From Culex pipiens pallens (taxonomy: Eukaryota > Arthropoda > Insecta > Diptera > Culicidae): a DNA stretch of 64,000 bases. Both the position numbers and the translations under genes were made by a program. Below, piece after piece: positions 1 through 11,007 of the stretch. The notes below the pieces were generated by a model. It was given only the letters and a program-made list of their open reading frames with translations, made no database searches and was not told the origin of the DNA. Position 1 is the stretch's first letter, and every line of letters begins with the position of its first letter. Location: assembly GCF_016801865.2 (NCBI RefSeq), contig NC_068937.1, positions 70,391,373 through 70,455,372 of the forward strand. The letters run 5' to 3'.

Positions 1-13
1 CAACTTATCGAGA

Positions 14-2053
14 ATGCCGAAATCCAGCAACTGTGACGCCGAAGTTTGCCTGGGCAAAGCAGCAAATCGCTCCCCCCGAGTTCGCTGTGAAATCTGTTCA
101 ACCAGCGTGCACCTCAAGTGCGCAAACTTGGACAACACCGTCGTCAAACCATTGCGGGATTCCGCCGGCCTCTGCTGGTTGTGTCCTAATTGCCGCGATC
201 CAGAAAAACGAAAGTCGACTTCCAACAGCAACACCATTGATCACATCTTGCAACGTTCAACTTCAACGCTCAAGCTAGTCGGCGCCCTCATGGACACAGT
301 ACAGATTTTGAGCCGGCTCATCAGGACCATGTGTTCACGGCCCGTCTGCAGTGCTGGTCGTCCATCTGCCCTGGATGCTGAGTTCCCTGGAAACCACGAT
401 CCTCTGAACTTCACCGAAATCTTTGAATCCATCATGAATGGTGACAAACGGCCACGATCAAGCAGTCTCTCCAGACCATCTTTACCTCAGCCAGACAAAA
501 TAATGAGAGTTGACGTTCCGGTTGACCAAACGCTCGATTCAAATAATTCAGTCCCTACCGTTTCAGACGCTGAGGAAAGACCTGATGCTGAGCAGCTCTG
601 CGCCGATCTATTGCTCCGAGCTGCTTCGGAAGCTGCTCTGGAAGCGGCTGCCTTGGCTGTTGAACGCGCAGCTGCCACTCGTACTACCAACAGCTCCATC
701 GTTCAAGCCGCCCAGCTTGACGGGACCACTCCACCGATTGCCCCTCGGAATGCAGTCGCCACCTCCGCCGCCACCGCTCAATCAGCGACCGCTCACCCAG
801 ACGCCATTCATCCAGCCGCGGCTCACGTGGCCCCTGCGGCTCACTCGACCACCGCATTACTGCCTCCAACTGATCCTACGGTACAACAGGCGGTTTTGCC
901 GCATTCGCAGGTCTCGCAGCAGCTGCTAATCACGCCTCAGGCCCCGCCTCAATCGCAAACCATGCCCTCGTCCCAGCCTCTGGTTGTGCCACCGCAGTCC
1001 ATGCTTCCCTCGCAGCCTCTGGTCTCAGCGCAGCCGCCACCGCAAACCATGCCCTTGCTCCAGCCTCTGGTTTTGCCGCCGCCGCAAATACAGGCCCCGC
1101 CTCCGCCTCTGATTACGCAGCCGCTGCAGACTGCGCCTCAGGCTTTAACCCACGCCGCACCAACATCTTCCTCGTCATCTACCGCTACCAACCGCATTGT
1201 TCCCGACGCACGATTTTCTGTGGAAAGCTACCAGCAATCAAAAGCTCCTGAAGTTAACTTCATTCCATTCAAAACTAGTTTTATTGTTAGCGAAGGGAAT
1301 AGGATTAATTGTTATGGACCCAGTCTTACGCAGTGTCAACAGCTGTTAGATTCAAACATCTCGGAACCCAATTGCCAGATTCTTGAACAAAACTGTACAC
1401 CTCACACTACACAAGCTACAAATTATTGTGAAACCACTAACACCATCAGCAACCTACAACATCCTTCACTTTTGGTAGCCCCTCCAGAACAGTCCACCTC
1501 TGACGATTTGGCTGAGCTAAAGTGGTTTTACGTCTCCCGGTTCCTTCCTAGCGAGACTTGTGATAATCTGATACGCTACATACAAAACAAAACGAACTGC
1601 GATTCCGCCCGCATCATTTGTCAAAAGTTAGTTCGCAAAAATCGTAACTCAGCCAGGCCCCTCACGTTTCTCTCGTTCAAACTAAGCGTTCCGGAATCAA
1701 TTGAGAGTTTGATTGTCGCTACAGACTTTTGGCCAGAAGGTGTTACAATCAAGCCTTTTTTAGTGAAGCGACAAGCTCCCGAGCTCATTGGTCCTTCCTC
1801 ACACAACCCGCAACCACTGAACAACCTCGTTTCGCCACGCAGTTCACGAACAACGACTCCTCGTCGCCGGCCCGCTCCGAAAATGATTCCCAATCAGCCT
1901 CAGCACACAGCACGTCTGTACCCATACAATCTACCGCTACCATTTTATCATCCCAGTCAGTTGGCGGTGCCCCATATGAACCAGTATGTTCCGCTGTACG
2001 GTCAGATGCCAGAAGCTGTCCACCACAGGCAGCAATGGTCAACAATGGTTTAA
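14..2053 (+). CDS. Retrotransposon ORF1 protein with PHD-type zinc finger
   Basis: This 679-residue product is probably the RNA/nucleic-acid-binding partner of ORF2 in the retrotransposition particle. A C4HC3 PHD-type finger is visible: Cys7, Cys12, Cys25, Cys28, His33, Cys36, then Trp55 followed by Cys57 and Cys60. Residues about 197-222 are Ala-rich and about 296-382 are Pro/Gln-rich low complexity. Residues about 504-582, starting WFYVSRFLPSETCDNL, resemble the conserved C-terminal domain of CR1/Jockey ORF1 proteins. The frame is open throughout. The ATG at 14 is the first one in the window, but only 13 bases of upstream sequence are present, so an earlier start cannot be excluded. The end overlaps the probable ORF2 start by 19 bases. 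Confidence 0.85.
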   Translation: MPKSSNCDAEVCLGKAANRSPRVRCEICSTSVHLKCANLDNTVVKPLRDSAGLCWLCPNCRDPEKRKSTSNSNTIDHILQRSTSTLKLVGALMDTVQILSRLIRTMCSRPVCSAGRPSALDAEFPGNHDPLNFTEIFESIMNGDKRPRSSSLSRPSLPQPDKIMRVDVPVDQTLDSNNSVPTVSDAEERPDAEQLCADLLLRAASEAALEAAALAVERAAATRTTNSSIVQAAQLDGTTPPIAPRNAVATSAATAQSATAHPDAIHPAAAHVAPAAHSTTALLPPTDPTVQQAVLPHSQVSQQLLITPQAPPQSQTMPSSQPLVVPPQSMLPSQPLVSAQPPPQTMPLLQPLVLPPPQIQAPPPPLITQPLQTAPQALTHAAPTSSSSSTATNRIVPDARFSVESYQQSKAPEVNFIPFKTSFIVSEGNRINCYGPSLTQCQQLLDSNISEPNCQILEQNCTPHTTQATNYCETTNTISNLQHPSLLVAPPEQSTSDDLAELKWFYVSRFLPSETCDNLIRYIQNKTNCDSARIICQKLVRKNRNSARPLTFLSFKLSVPESIESLIVATDFWPEGVTIKPFLVKRQAPELIGPSSHNPQPLNNLVSPRSSRTTTPRRRPAPKMIPNQPQHTARLYPYNLPLPFYHPSQLAVPHMNQYVPLYGQMPEAVHHRQQWSTMV

Positions 2054-4282
2054 GGTCTGCCATTTCACCCGCTCCACCACCAACCGACCGTACGACTAAC
2101 CAAGCTGCGCTGCATCGTGAAGAAGCGACAAATCTTCTGCTCTACTATCAAAATGTAGGGGGTATGAACACTACCATCGCAAACTACTATCTCGCTATCT
2201 CTTCCGCTTCTTACGACTTTTATGCATTTACCGAAACCTGGCTGTCACCAACTACCCTCTCGAGTCAAATCTTCGGTACCGAATACGAGGTTTTCCGCTG
2301 CGATCGTTCTGCCGCAAACAGCTGCAAAGATTCAGGCGGAGGTGTCCTTCTTGCCGTCCGCTCCAGTCTCAAGCCACGCCAACTGATCCCACCGAATTGC
2401 ACATGTCCAGAACAGGTGTGGGTTTCAGTCCCTCTCGCCTCATCCACATTGTTTGTGTGTGTTGTTTATATTCCACCAAAATTTGACAACGATGCGACTC
2501 TCTTTGAGCAGCACAGACGATCTTTGACGTGGATTTTATCCAAGACGAAAGTCAATGACAGCATAATGATCGTCGGCGATTTCAACTTTCCGGGTATCCG
2601 TTGGACACGCACCCCGACGAACAAATTGCTACCAAATCTTGCTCTCACCCCCTCGAACAAGCTTAAACACGATCTCCTGGACGAATATTCGACTGCGAAC
2701 CTGAGCCAGTTAAACGACTTGTGCAACAGCTCCAACAACGTGCTCGACCTTTGCTATGCCAGCTCGAATGTACCTGTCAATTGTGCCCTCCTCCCAGCAC
2801 CTTCACCTCTCGTGAAAGACGTTCGTCACCACTTGCCCTTCCTGGTTTCTATCTCGTGTACAGTGTTCACCTTTAGTGACACGAACGGTAGTACCTTCAT
2901 AGACTACCGCAATGGTAACTACGAAGGTATGAACGAATTCTTGGCAACCGTTAACTGGACTCGACTGATGGCCAATCTCGACGCCAACGAAGCTGCTGTT
3001 ACTTGGACGGAAATTTTGACGCAAGCTATCAACGTCTTCATCCCGAAGAAACAGCGGCAACCTCCTCAACATCCACCATGGTCTACTCACCGCCTGAAGA
3101 AGCTTAAGACCGTGAAACGTGCCGCACTCAAGAAATATGCCAAGCATCCGACAGATCGTTGGAAAAACCACTACAGATCTAAGAACCGGAAGTACAGTTT
3201 GTTAAACAACCAACTTTTTCGCCGCCACCTGAACCGCATCCAGAGCCGCTTGAAACGTGAACCCAAAAAGTTTTGGAACCACGTCAACGAGCAGCGGAAA
3301 GAAACTGGTCTCCCAACCTCGATGGTACTCGACGGTGATGAGGCTACAACCACCGAGAGTATTTGTGACCTTTTCCGGCGCCAGTTCTGCAGTGTCTTCA
3401 ATAACGAAACTGTAGCAGACTCGCAAGTTGCTAGGGCTGCTAGTAACGTTCCACTGCGACCTCCCATCGGACCTCATCCGGTGATAAGCTCCGAGTCCGT
3501 TCGCCGTGCCTGCGCCCGCCTGAAGAGTTCCAACAGCTGTGGACCGGATGGCATCCCCGCGGTTGTACTCAAAAAGTGTTGCGATGCACTCGCGGAACCG
3601 CTGGCTCAACTCTTCAACACCTCGCTTTCCACCGGAGTTTTCCCATGTTTCTGGAAGAAGTCGTTTGTGTTCCCTGTTCACAAAAAGGGGCCTAAACGAG
3701 ACGTCCGGAACTACCGCGGAATCGCTGCACTCTGCGCTGTAAGCAAGCTCTTCGAAGTCATTGTGCTAGACTTCATCAAGTTCAACTGTTGTGATTATAT
3801 CGCCCAGGAACAGCATGGCTTTATGGCGAAACGTTCTACCAGTTCCAATCTGGTCACCTATTCGTCCTTCATCCTACGAACCATGCAGAAACGGAAACAA
3901 ATTGACGCCATCTACACGGATCTATCGGCAGCATTCGACAAGCTAAACCACCGGATTGCTGTTGCCAAACTCGAGCGACTGGGCTTCAGCGGTTCTCTGC
4001 TCGAATAGCTTCGCTCCTACCTCACCGGACGAGAAATGAGCGTGAAAGTGGGTGACGTAATTTCTGCCATATTTGCTGTTTTTTCAGGCGTCCCCCAAGG
4101 CAGCCACCTGGGTCCCCTGATTTTTCTCCTCTATATGAACGACGTGCACCCTCTGCTTAAATGTCACAAGCTGTCTTACGCGGACGACATAAAGCTTTTC
4201 ACTGTTATCGAGGAGACCGGAGACTGTCAGTTTCTTCAAGAGCAGCTCAACCGGTTTGCCAACTGGTGCTCCGATAACAGAA
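2035..4282 (+). pseudogene. Retrotransposon ORF2, 5' part: endonuclease and reverse transcriptase
   Basis: The endonuclease domain shows YQNVGG, TETWL and VGDFNFPGIRW, with RHHLP at the place where SDHxP is usual. Reverse transcriptase motifs follow: SCGPDGIP, YTDLSAAFD (catalytic Asp), EQHGFMAKRST, GVPQGSHLGP and YADDIKLF (catalytic DD at about 4183-4188). The chosen start is the ATG at 2035, which overlaps the ORF1 stop; the open frame extends back to 1729, so frameshifting or re-initiation could be used instead. A TAG at 4006-4008 sits where relatives usually have Trp (LLE-stop-LRSYLTG), consistent with one TGG-to-TAG change. The frame is then cut at 4282 by the inserted element. It is not functional as it stands. 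Confidence 0.9.
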
Positions 4283-4642
4283 CCCAAGTAGCAATGCGCA
4301 ACATGCTAAAAATGACTAAGTTTTTATTAAGTTGCATCTAGGGATCAGAAATCAAAACTGCAACAATCTTGCACAATATGTAACAATTATGTTTCAACAA
4401 CGTTTCCTCGTTGGAGCATCTTTTTTGGAAACGGAATTCACGCTCTTCAAGTTATTGCTTTTGCAATGTTTCGGCAACATAATAATAACAATATTTTTGA
4501 ACATCGGGGTGACAACCGCTCGTCGTGTTTTTGATCTTTTTTTCTGTTTTTTCGTGTCCTGCGGAATATTTCCCTCAGCACCATATAGCTCGGTTCATAA
4601 CCAACGGTACAGAACTGAACTGAATCGGATGGACCAAGAAAA

Positions 4643-4984
4643 ATGGCACGGACTGAAGCCGCTGTAAAATCCCACTTACAATCGAACGGAACGGGTCACT
4701 TATTCTCCGCTGGAGAAAGGCTAGAGATAACCGAGCGCCTGATGTTCAGGAAAAGCTTGCTAAACAGGAAACTCGAAGACCACAATGAGTTGATCCAGAT
4801 TGTCCGACCTGAGTCAGAGGTAAACCATCGGTCCCGAATCCATGCAGGAGCAGTTGAATGTCCGGAAGAATCGGAGCTGCTGTGCGAAGGCAACATAAAA
4901 AAATATGCCAGCCAGTTCCAGCCGGGAAAATCTTCTGAAGTTGGTCGATTTTTGGAATCACGATTATCTATGTTTTATTTGTAA
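4643..4984 (+). CDS. Hypothetical 113-codon ORF inside the CCCAAG element
   Basis: ATG to TAA, 113 residues, with base composition more balanced than the AT-rich sequence around it. It is charged and has a stretch that could be helical (ERLEITERLMFRKSLLNRKL). There is no signal peptide, membrane segment or known motif. It may be a captured host-gene exon or chance. I do not recognise it. Confidence 0.25.
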   Translation: MARTEAAVKSHLQSNGTGHLFSAGERLEITERLMFRKSLLNRKLEDHNELIQIVRPESEVNHRSRIHAGAVECPEESELLCEGNIKKYASQFQPGKSSEVGRFLESRLSMFYL

Positions 4985-6059
4985 ATTGGAGGAAGAATAT
5001 TGTTGAAATTAGGTAATTGAAAATTTAGAATAAACAACTTGAAAAGATCACAAATTTTGTATTTCTTTGTCGGATTCTGAAGACCTTGTGATTGATGCTA
5101 ACGATTGATTTTGTTTGACAGCTCCAGCAAATCACTGGGGCTGGAATGTTGCGGTGGCAACGAAAATACAACGTTAAAATAACGTCATCAGATATTAATG
5201 TTGCTGTTTTGTTACAACAACATTGCATAAAATTCAAGAAGCTTAAAGTGTTGGAAACTCATCTGAAACGTTTTTGCAACATTTTTAAAGCACAACTACT
5301 TTGCTGTTTCATTTGCTTGAATGAAAATTAACAGGGACGTAATAAGGGGGCTTGATTTAGAACACATGTTATTATTAATTCTGTTTCTGCTGCTGGTTTA
5401 CTGCTTTTTTGACAATTTTTTGATAATTATTGATTTATTTGAGTTTTATGTTGTCCAATTAATTAAACATGTTTTTTTTTTGCTAGGAATTAAAACTATC
5501 ATTAAAACCTTATAAAGTAAAACAGGAGTACAATTTTAATATCTTTGCAAAACTAAAAAAAAATGCCAGTAAATTGCAATTGTAGCAATGCGATGCAAAG
5601 ACTTGAAAGTGTATAAAAGATATACAAAATAGTATATAAGGAAAATACAAAATTTTGACGGTTTTGTTTGAATGCGAATCAGTTCAATACGAAGTGTTGG
5701 ATCGAGGTGCTTTTTGTTAGAGGAAATATGCCCATTTTAAGCCTAATAAGCAGTCGTGTTTGAATGATAAAACCAAGTACACCAACGAGTAGAGTAACTT
5801 TTTGTGAACATTTCTGTTTATTTTCACTTTTTTTAAAAGTGATGCTATTCCTTTTACAAGCATTTAAAAAAAATATTTCAAAAATGCATTCTAATCAGTC
5901 GATTGCATTGGGCCACGCCCATTTTTCTATTGTCAGCTTAGTTCTTTTTTTCTTCCAGGGCTCTTTTGGGTCTGCTTAGTGCTGCCAAAATTGATGAAAT
6001 TTTAAGCGAACACTCACGAAAAGTCACATTTATAGCGAATGTTTCCTAGCAGCACTTGC
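4985..6059. other. AT-rich interior of the 4.2-kb element, no gene seen
   Basis: Only short AT-rich open frames without recognisable motifs are present here. Several repeated words containing GCAACA or TTGCAAC occur, as they do near both ends of the element. Confidence 0.6.
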
Positions 6060-6173
6060 TCACTCCAACAGGCGCTGCACCAGCTTGTTGGTAGTGTTGG
6101 TGGCCACCCTTTGTTCTTTATTTGCCTTCGCTTCTCGCTCGGTTTTCTTCAGCCTTCGATTGGAATGGGTCGT
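6060..6173 (-). pseudogene. Possible C-terminal coding fragment carried by the element
   Basis: Read on the minus strand, this piece ends with a natural-looking C-terminus: a charged stretch RRLKKTEREAKANKEQ, then ATNTTNKLVQRLLE and a TGA at 6060-6062. The composition (Lys/Glu helix, GC higher than its surroundings) looks like real protein coding rather than AT-rich noise. It suggests capture of the last part of a host gene. The parent gene is not recognised. Confidence 0.3.
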
Positions 6174-7077
6174 TAAAAGTCAAACGTCAAAAAACTTGGC
6201 TCGTTTGTTTTTTTGATGGCGCTTGCTAATTATTTACATGTTTCGGGATTATTTTTCAAGTGAGTGACTAACTAATGTGCAAAAAAACATGTTGCCGGAA
6301 GTTGGAAGCAATTTTATATCTTAAGCGCTTTGAAATCGTTAGCGCAAGTGAAAAGATATTGATGGTGACTTTCGTTAAGCAGTAAACCTCTCATCTTGCG
6401 TGTGGATGTGTGTGCCACCAAAATGATGAGATCTAGTCTCGCAAAATCGTAATTATGATCAAAAGTGCATTAAATTTGATCTTTTTGGTCAGTAAATGGC
6501 ATAAATTCGCGTGCTCACTCGAGGCGGTGCTGTTGCTGTTAAGTTTATAGCATTTCATAAAAAAAACAATTCGGTCCTAAAATTAAGCTTAAAATTGTTA
6601 TATTATTGTTCAGAACGATAAAGCTAATTTTTCTGAGTGTAATAACGCTTTGTTCGATCGCAAAGCATTAAAAATTGATTTTTTAATCAATTTGAAAAGA
6701 AAAATAACTTCGCGGCCCTTCTTGACAGATAGTTCCTACTTGACAGCTGGTTCCAAAGGGATCACAGTTGATCCATCGAAAAAATGTTGTCTTGTCAATT
6801 TTTGTTTTGCATTAAAATGAAAAAAGTGATCAGAAATATTTTTTAATCGAGTTTTTCCCGTTTTATACAAAAAATACATAGGGCTTTAGGACCCTATTAC
6901 CACAAATTTCAAAAAAATCATTCATCTGTAATCAACGTAACTTTATACTTTATTTAAAATATTTGATTGTAAGCATTTGTCGTTATCAAACCTTTTCTTT
7001 ATTTTTATTTTTTCAAATATTAAAAAAATATATTGGTAGACTATAAAATTGTACATCCTGCAGAGAATAAATATATA

Positions 7078-7308
7078 CACCCAAACTCCGATGATTTTAC
7101 ACCAATCGTTGTCAGACGATCTGGGTCACTTTTCAGTATGACACCCTTTTACACGGAGCTCACACACACTACCAAATGATTCGTTTGATAGTAAGTGTGT
7201 GTATCGTGTAAAAATGACAGTTCGTCTTTTTTTAGTTTTACTTAGTCAAACCTATTCCGACCTAAAAAGTGTCAAACGGAAAAGTGACCAACCACCGGTG
7301 GTTAAGTA
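7078..7308 (-). mobile_element. MITE with GGTCACTTTT/GTGTCAAAC motif (copy B)
   Basis: The ends are CACCCAAACTCCGATG at the left and ACCACCGGTGGTTAAGTA at the right, flanked by TA (7076-7077, 7309-7310). Subterminal words (TTACACCAATCGTTG, GTGTCAAACGGAAAAGTG) match the element at 32395-32505 in the opposite orientation. The TA target suggests a Tc1/mariner-type mobiliser. It carries extra internal sequence relative to the 111-bp copy. Confidence 0.65.
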
Positions 7309-8239
7309 TAATAGTGTTACACAATCGTTTATCGCATTCTTCTCATAAAAATTATTTGTAATACATATTTGAATCAAGCATTGATTCCTGATGAAAACTG
7401 AATTTTACAAGAAAAACTAAAATTACAGTTACAATGTTCTAAAGGTTCCTGAATAATTGTATTTCTGCTGAATTTCTGCCAAAATTGGACTAAACATTAT
7501 GTTTTATGCAATAATTGTAAGGTTTTTTTCCCCAAAAATTCAACTTTAGTTATAGAAGAATCCAAACCAAATTTAATTGTTCGCTCTATAGCATTGCCTT
7601 GTATTCACATGAAAATTTGTGGTAGACTGTAAATTTTCAACTCCTGTTAGGAACAAAACTAATTGTGATTTGTGTAGCAAGTTAGAATTTACTCTTGATT
7701 CCTAATAAAAATCTAGTTTGCATAAAAACAACAATTTTCTTACAGCTAATTTTATGACAGGTTCCTGAATACAGCCCTGTGCGTACAAAGCACCATGATG
7801 GTAGATAGCAAAAACAAACTTTAATGGTCAATTTTCAGCTATTTAAACCCATTTTTAAGTTTTTTTGCCACAGAACTGACATTCTACGTAGCTTGGATTA
7901 AAACTTATGTAATTTTCAGATACATTTGCAAACTTTTTTAATTTTGATACTAAAATGGCTCTAGAAAAGATGCCAAATTTTAAAAAGATTGAGGGCGCAT
8001 GAAAAAATCATGAGTAGAATGCAATTTTACTCGGTAAACTTGAAATGGCAAAAGACATAAACCTCCTATACACTTAAGAAAAGCAATTTTGTTAGTTGTT
8101 GACGTAAAATGCGACAGGGTTATTTTTCAGACTTATCCATTTTTGATTTGCAGCGAAACCAAAACTGAAACATTTTTATTCTGAAATTAATTAGAAGTTT
8201 GTTGCGCTTGAAATCATTTCGGCTTCACATTTGATTTCG

Positions 8240-8460
8240 AGCAACCCAAAATTTCACCACTTTAGTAACATATTTGCAACATATTTGTTACATTGTTGCA
8301 ACACCATCAATTTCTCCTATATAAATTAGCATCGCATAGGAAACATTGCCGCAACACGTTTACAACTATCTGGCTATTGTTGCCAATCGCGTTGTTGCCG
8401 TGCGCTTTTTTTGTCGCCAGAAGTGTTGCAAATATGTTGCCTGAGCGATTTTGGGTTGCT
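8240..8460. mobile_element. Small inverted-repeat element (AGCAACCCAAAAT ends)
   Basis: AGCAACCCAAAAT at 8240 is mirrored by ATTTTGGGTTGCT ending at 8460. The interior has repeated GCAACA/TTGCAAC words. No clear target duplication was found. It lies just inside the right end of the 4.2-kb element and could instead be part of that element's subterminal structure. Confidence 0.45.
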
Positions 8461-8509
8461 TTGGATTAGTTGCAAATAAGGCTTGGCAACAATAATTGCT
8501 GCTTGGGAA

Positions 8510-9240
8510 TGGTTCTCAATGCAACTAAGTGTTCAGCAATCACTTTCACCCGCAAACGCAACAAAATTTCCTTTGACTATACTCTTTCAAACACCACCAT
8601 ACCTCGGACGTCCTGTGTGAAAGATTTAGGCGTGATGCTGGATAGCAAAATGACGTTTACTGACCATATTACGTATATGGTTTCCAAAGCTTCCAAAACA
8701 TTAGGATTCGTCTTTAGGATAGCTAAGCATTTTCGAGATTTAGGCTGTCTCAAAGCTCTTTATTGCTCGCTGGTTCGTTCTACGCTCGAGTACTGTTCCA
8801 CGGTTTGGGCTCCCTTCTACCAGAACGCCATTCAACGCGTGGAGTCGGTGCAGCGAAAGTTCGTCAAATATGCCCAACGTCACATCACCTGGCCTGATCC
8901 TTTAAATCCTCCGAGCTATGCTGAGCGTTGCAAAATGCTAAACCTTGATCCTCTCTCGGTAAGACGTGATGTTGCAAAGGCAGTGTTTGTAGCTGACCTC
9001 CTGCAGTCGTCCATTGATTGTCCCGCTGTTTTGCAACTGATCAATATTAACACCCGCCGGCGTGTACTTCGCAACCACTCTTTTTTGACGGTTCGCCGAG
9101 CTCTGACTAATTACGGACATAACGAACCAGTTTCTAGTATGTGTCGTATTTTTAACTTGTGCTCTGACCATTTCGACTTTGACCTGTCCCGCGACAAAAT
9201 CAAAATCCGTTTCCTTAATTTCCTCAAGTCCCTTCCCTGA
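8510..9240 (+). pseudogene. Retrotransposon ORF2, 3' part: C-terminal domain
   Basis: This resumes the reverse transcriptase interrupted at 4282, beginning with MVLNATKCSAITFTRKR, the usual segment after the YADD motif. It continues with VKDLGVMLDSKMTFTDHI and LEYCSTVWAPFY, typical of the connection and C-terminal region of CR1/Jockey ORF2, and ends at TGA 9238-9240. The frame is open for its whole length, so the insertion looks young relative to the decay of the element. Confidence 0.9.
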
Positions 9241-9459
9241 CAATACACACGTAGATATTAGAACACTGTGATATTTTTGTTAATTTATTGAGTTAGTTTA
9301 AAGTAACCCGTCTTGTATCATTTGAGTTTTATGTACTTGTTGATGCGAAAAGACGAGGTGGTTTTGTGCCTCTTTGAGAGAGTGTCTTGGAATATGCTAG
9401 ACACATCTCAAGGGGGCTTTTGTCCACCTCCTAATAAAGAAAAAATGAAAATGAAAAAC
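9241..9459 (+). other. 3' UTR and tail of the retrotransposon
   Basis: This stretch follows the ORF2 stop. It ends with AATAAA (9433-9438) and a short tail of TGAAAA-like repeats rather than a long poly-A, as in several CR1/Jockey families. Confidence 0.6.
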
Positions 9460-9887
9460 AACTAATCCGATCATCCCAATAACAGTTGAAGGTATTCTTC
9501 CATAACAAAAAATGTTATTCCAAAGTTGTTTTGGCTTTCAACCAATATCAGACCAATAACATATTTTGTTATAATAACATAATCTGCAATTAAACCCTTA
9601 TGCAAAAATGGATTTTTCAAGATGATTCCATAACACTTTCTGTTATTTTAACAGTATTTGTTATTGAAATGGCATGAATTTCGTGCCATTTCAATATTTT
9701 TGCCCCCTGATTTTTCGAGCCAATATTGAAGGGTCCCCCACCCTTCATAAAAAAAATATGTGCAAAGGCCTAATTATTCCAAAAAAAATGTAGTAGCGGA
9801 GAACTACTCAAGTTTCAAAGAATGCAAAAACTTTTTTTTCAATTTGTTTTTAAAGATCATCATGTTGAAAAGAATGCATAAACTCAT
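9460..9887. other. Intergenic, AT-rich, no gene
   Basis: Repeated words such as CCATAACA and TTGTTAT and a small palindrome around 9671-9694 (ATGGCATGAATTTCGTGCCAT) suggest an old MITE. Nothing coding is seen. Confidence 0.5.
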
Positions 9888-10626
9888 ATATGAGCAATTC
9901 TCGCTGAAACCGTCCCACTAGATGCACATGTTCTCAAATCGTTACGGCAATGTTCTCATTCGATTCAGCGCACCAAAAAACCATAAAAACAACCTTCGAA
10001 CCAATGAAAATGTCAGACGTTAGCCACCTGTAAATAAAAACTTGTTATGAACAATGGATTTTTTCGAAAAAATGCACTAATTTGAAGAAATGATATCTCC
10101 CAAAATACATTACCAAACATTAAAAACTTATATATCGTTGGAAAGGTAATCGCGAGGGCTTTCTATCGCACTTTGATAAACATTTCAAAAAATATTTTTT
10201 CCAGGGTAATTTTCAAGGTTTTTGGTAAACTTACTCTTAATTTTGAATTTTGACCGTGTTCGCAACCACTTATCGTTACGGAATCATTTTCATTCGAAAG
10301 ATTGGACGATTTTGCATAAAATTGACTTGAGAAAAGTAGTGTAATGAAATGGTTTTCGTATAGTTATTAACGGATGAAATAAATTGGTCAAATTTCAGTT
10401 AAAAATAATCAAAGCTCAGACTTCAGAAATTAGCCTTATTTACAGGCAAAACAAAGCAGGATTGTATTTGAGCCGAATGTACAGTCATCTGAGACAAATC
10501 TGGACATATAGGATGAATAGGGACAGTTATTTCAACTATGCCTTCACTCATTAGATCATTAATTTGTTTATGTAAAAGCATATAATACATAAACAAACAA
10601 GTTTCTAGATTTTAAACTTTAAAGTA

Positions 10627-10841
10627 CCGTAAACTGGGGTCAATCGGGACACATGGGGCGAATTGGGACAGCAGTTTTAACCATGTTGGAGCACAATATT
10701 TTGATTTTTCTGGTTGGTTTCGGTTAGAACAGACTCAGGCCAACAAAATGTGTACATCCATTTCCAAATTTAAAAGCTTTAAGTGCTCTAAAAACTGCTG
10801 TCCCTATTCAGACCGTAGTCCCGATTCACCCCAGATTACGG
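10627..10841. mobile_element. 215-bp MITE with TA target duplication
   Basis: The termini are CCGTAAACTGGGGTCAAT and, at the right, CACCCCAGATTACGG. It is flanked by TA at 10625-10626 and 10842-10843. The opposite arm of the host fold-back element lacks it, so the empty site is visible. TA duplication fits a Tc1/mariner-type MITE. Confidence 0.85.
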
Positions 10842-11007
10842 TACTCTGAAAACTAATGTCCTTACTTAGTTAAAGTTAAGTTAAAATTTGGTGGGGCTGT
10901 TGATACCATCAAAACAAACAAGAAACTCGATTTTTGTCCAAATCGAACTACGCCCTTTTATTTGACACCACCCCAAAGTTTCGCTTTTTTGCAAGCAATG
11001 TTAAAAA

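Larger units (their letters stand above)
4283..8507. mobile_element. 4.2-kb TIR element (CCCAAG family) inserted in ORF2
   Basis: The left end CCCAAGTAGCAA (4283-4294) is mirrored by TTGCTGCTTGGG at 8496-8507, a 12-bp inverted repeat with one mismatch. It is flanked by AA on both sides (4281-4282 and 8508-8509). Deleting the element and one AA restores the ORF2 frame across CSDN to MVLNATKC, which fixes the boundaries. No transposase was recognised, so it looks non-autonomous. The contents are AT-rich with two MITE-like insertions (7078-7308, 8240-8460), one 113-codon ORF, and a short minus-strand coding-like piece. The 859-bp element at 11008-11866 has the same CCCAAGTA start and AA flanks. 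The superfamily is not recognised. Confidence 0.8.
1..9459 (+). mobile_element. Non-LTR retrotransposon (CR1/Jockey superclade), split by a 4.2-kb insertion
   Basis: ORF1 (14-2053) and ORF2 (2035-4282, resuming at 8510-9240) have the two-ORF layout of CR1/Jockey-type LINEs: PHD-finger ORF1, apurinic-like endonuclease, then reverse transcriptase. The 3' end has an AATAAA at 9433-9438 and a short TGAAAA-type tail ending near 9459. The left end runs off the window in the 5' UTR, so no target duplication can be checked. Bases 4283-8507 are foreign: removing them and one AA copy joins ORF2 in frame. An in-frame TAG at 4006-4008 is the only other lesion seen. The clade is inferred from motif style, not from a tree. 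Confidence 0.9.
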
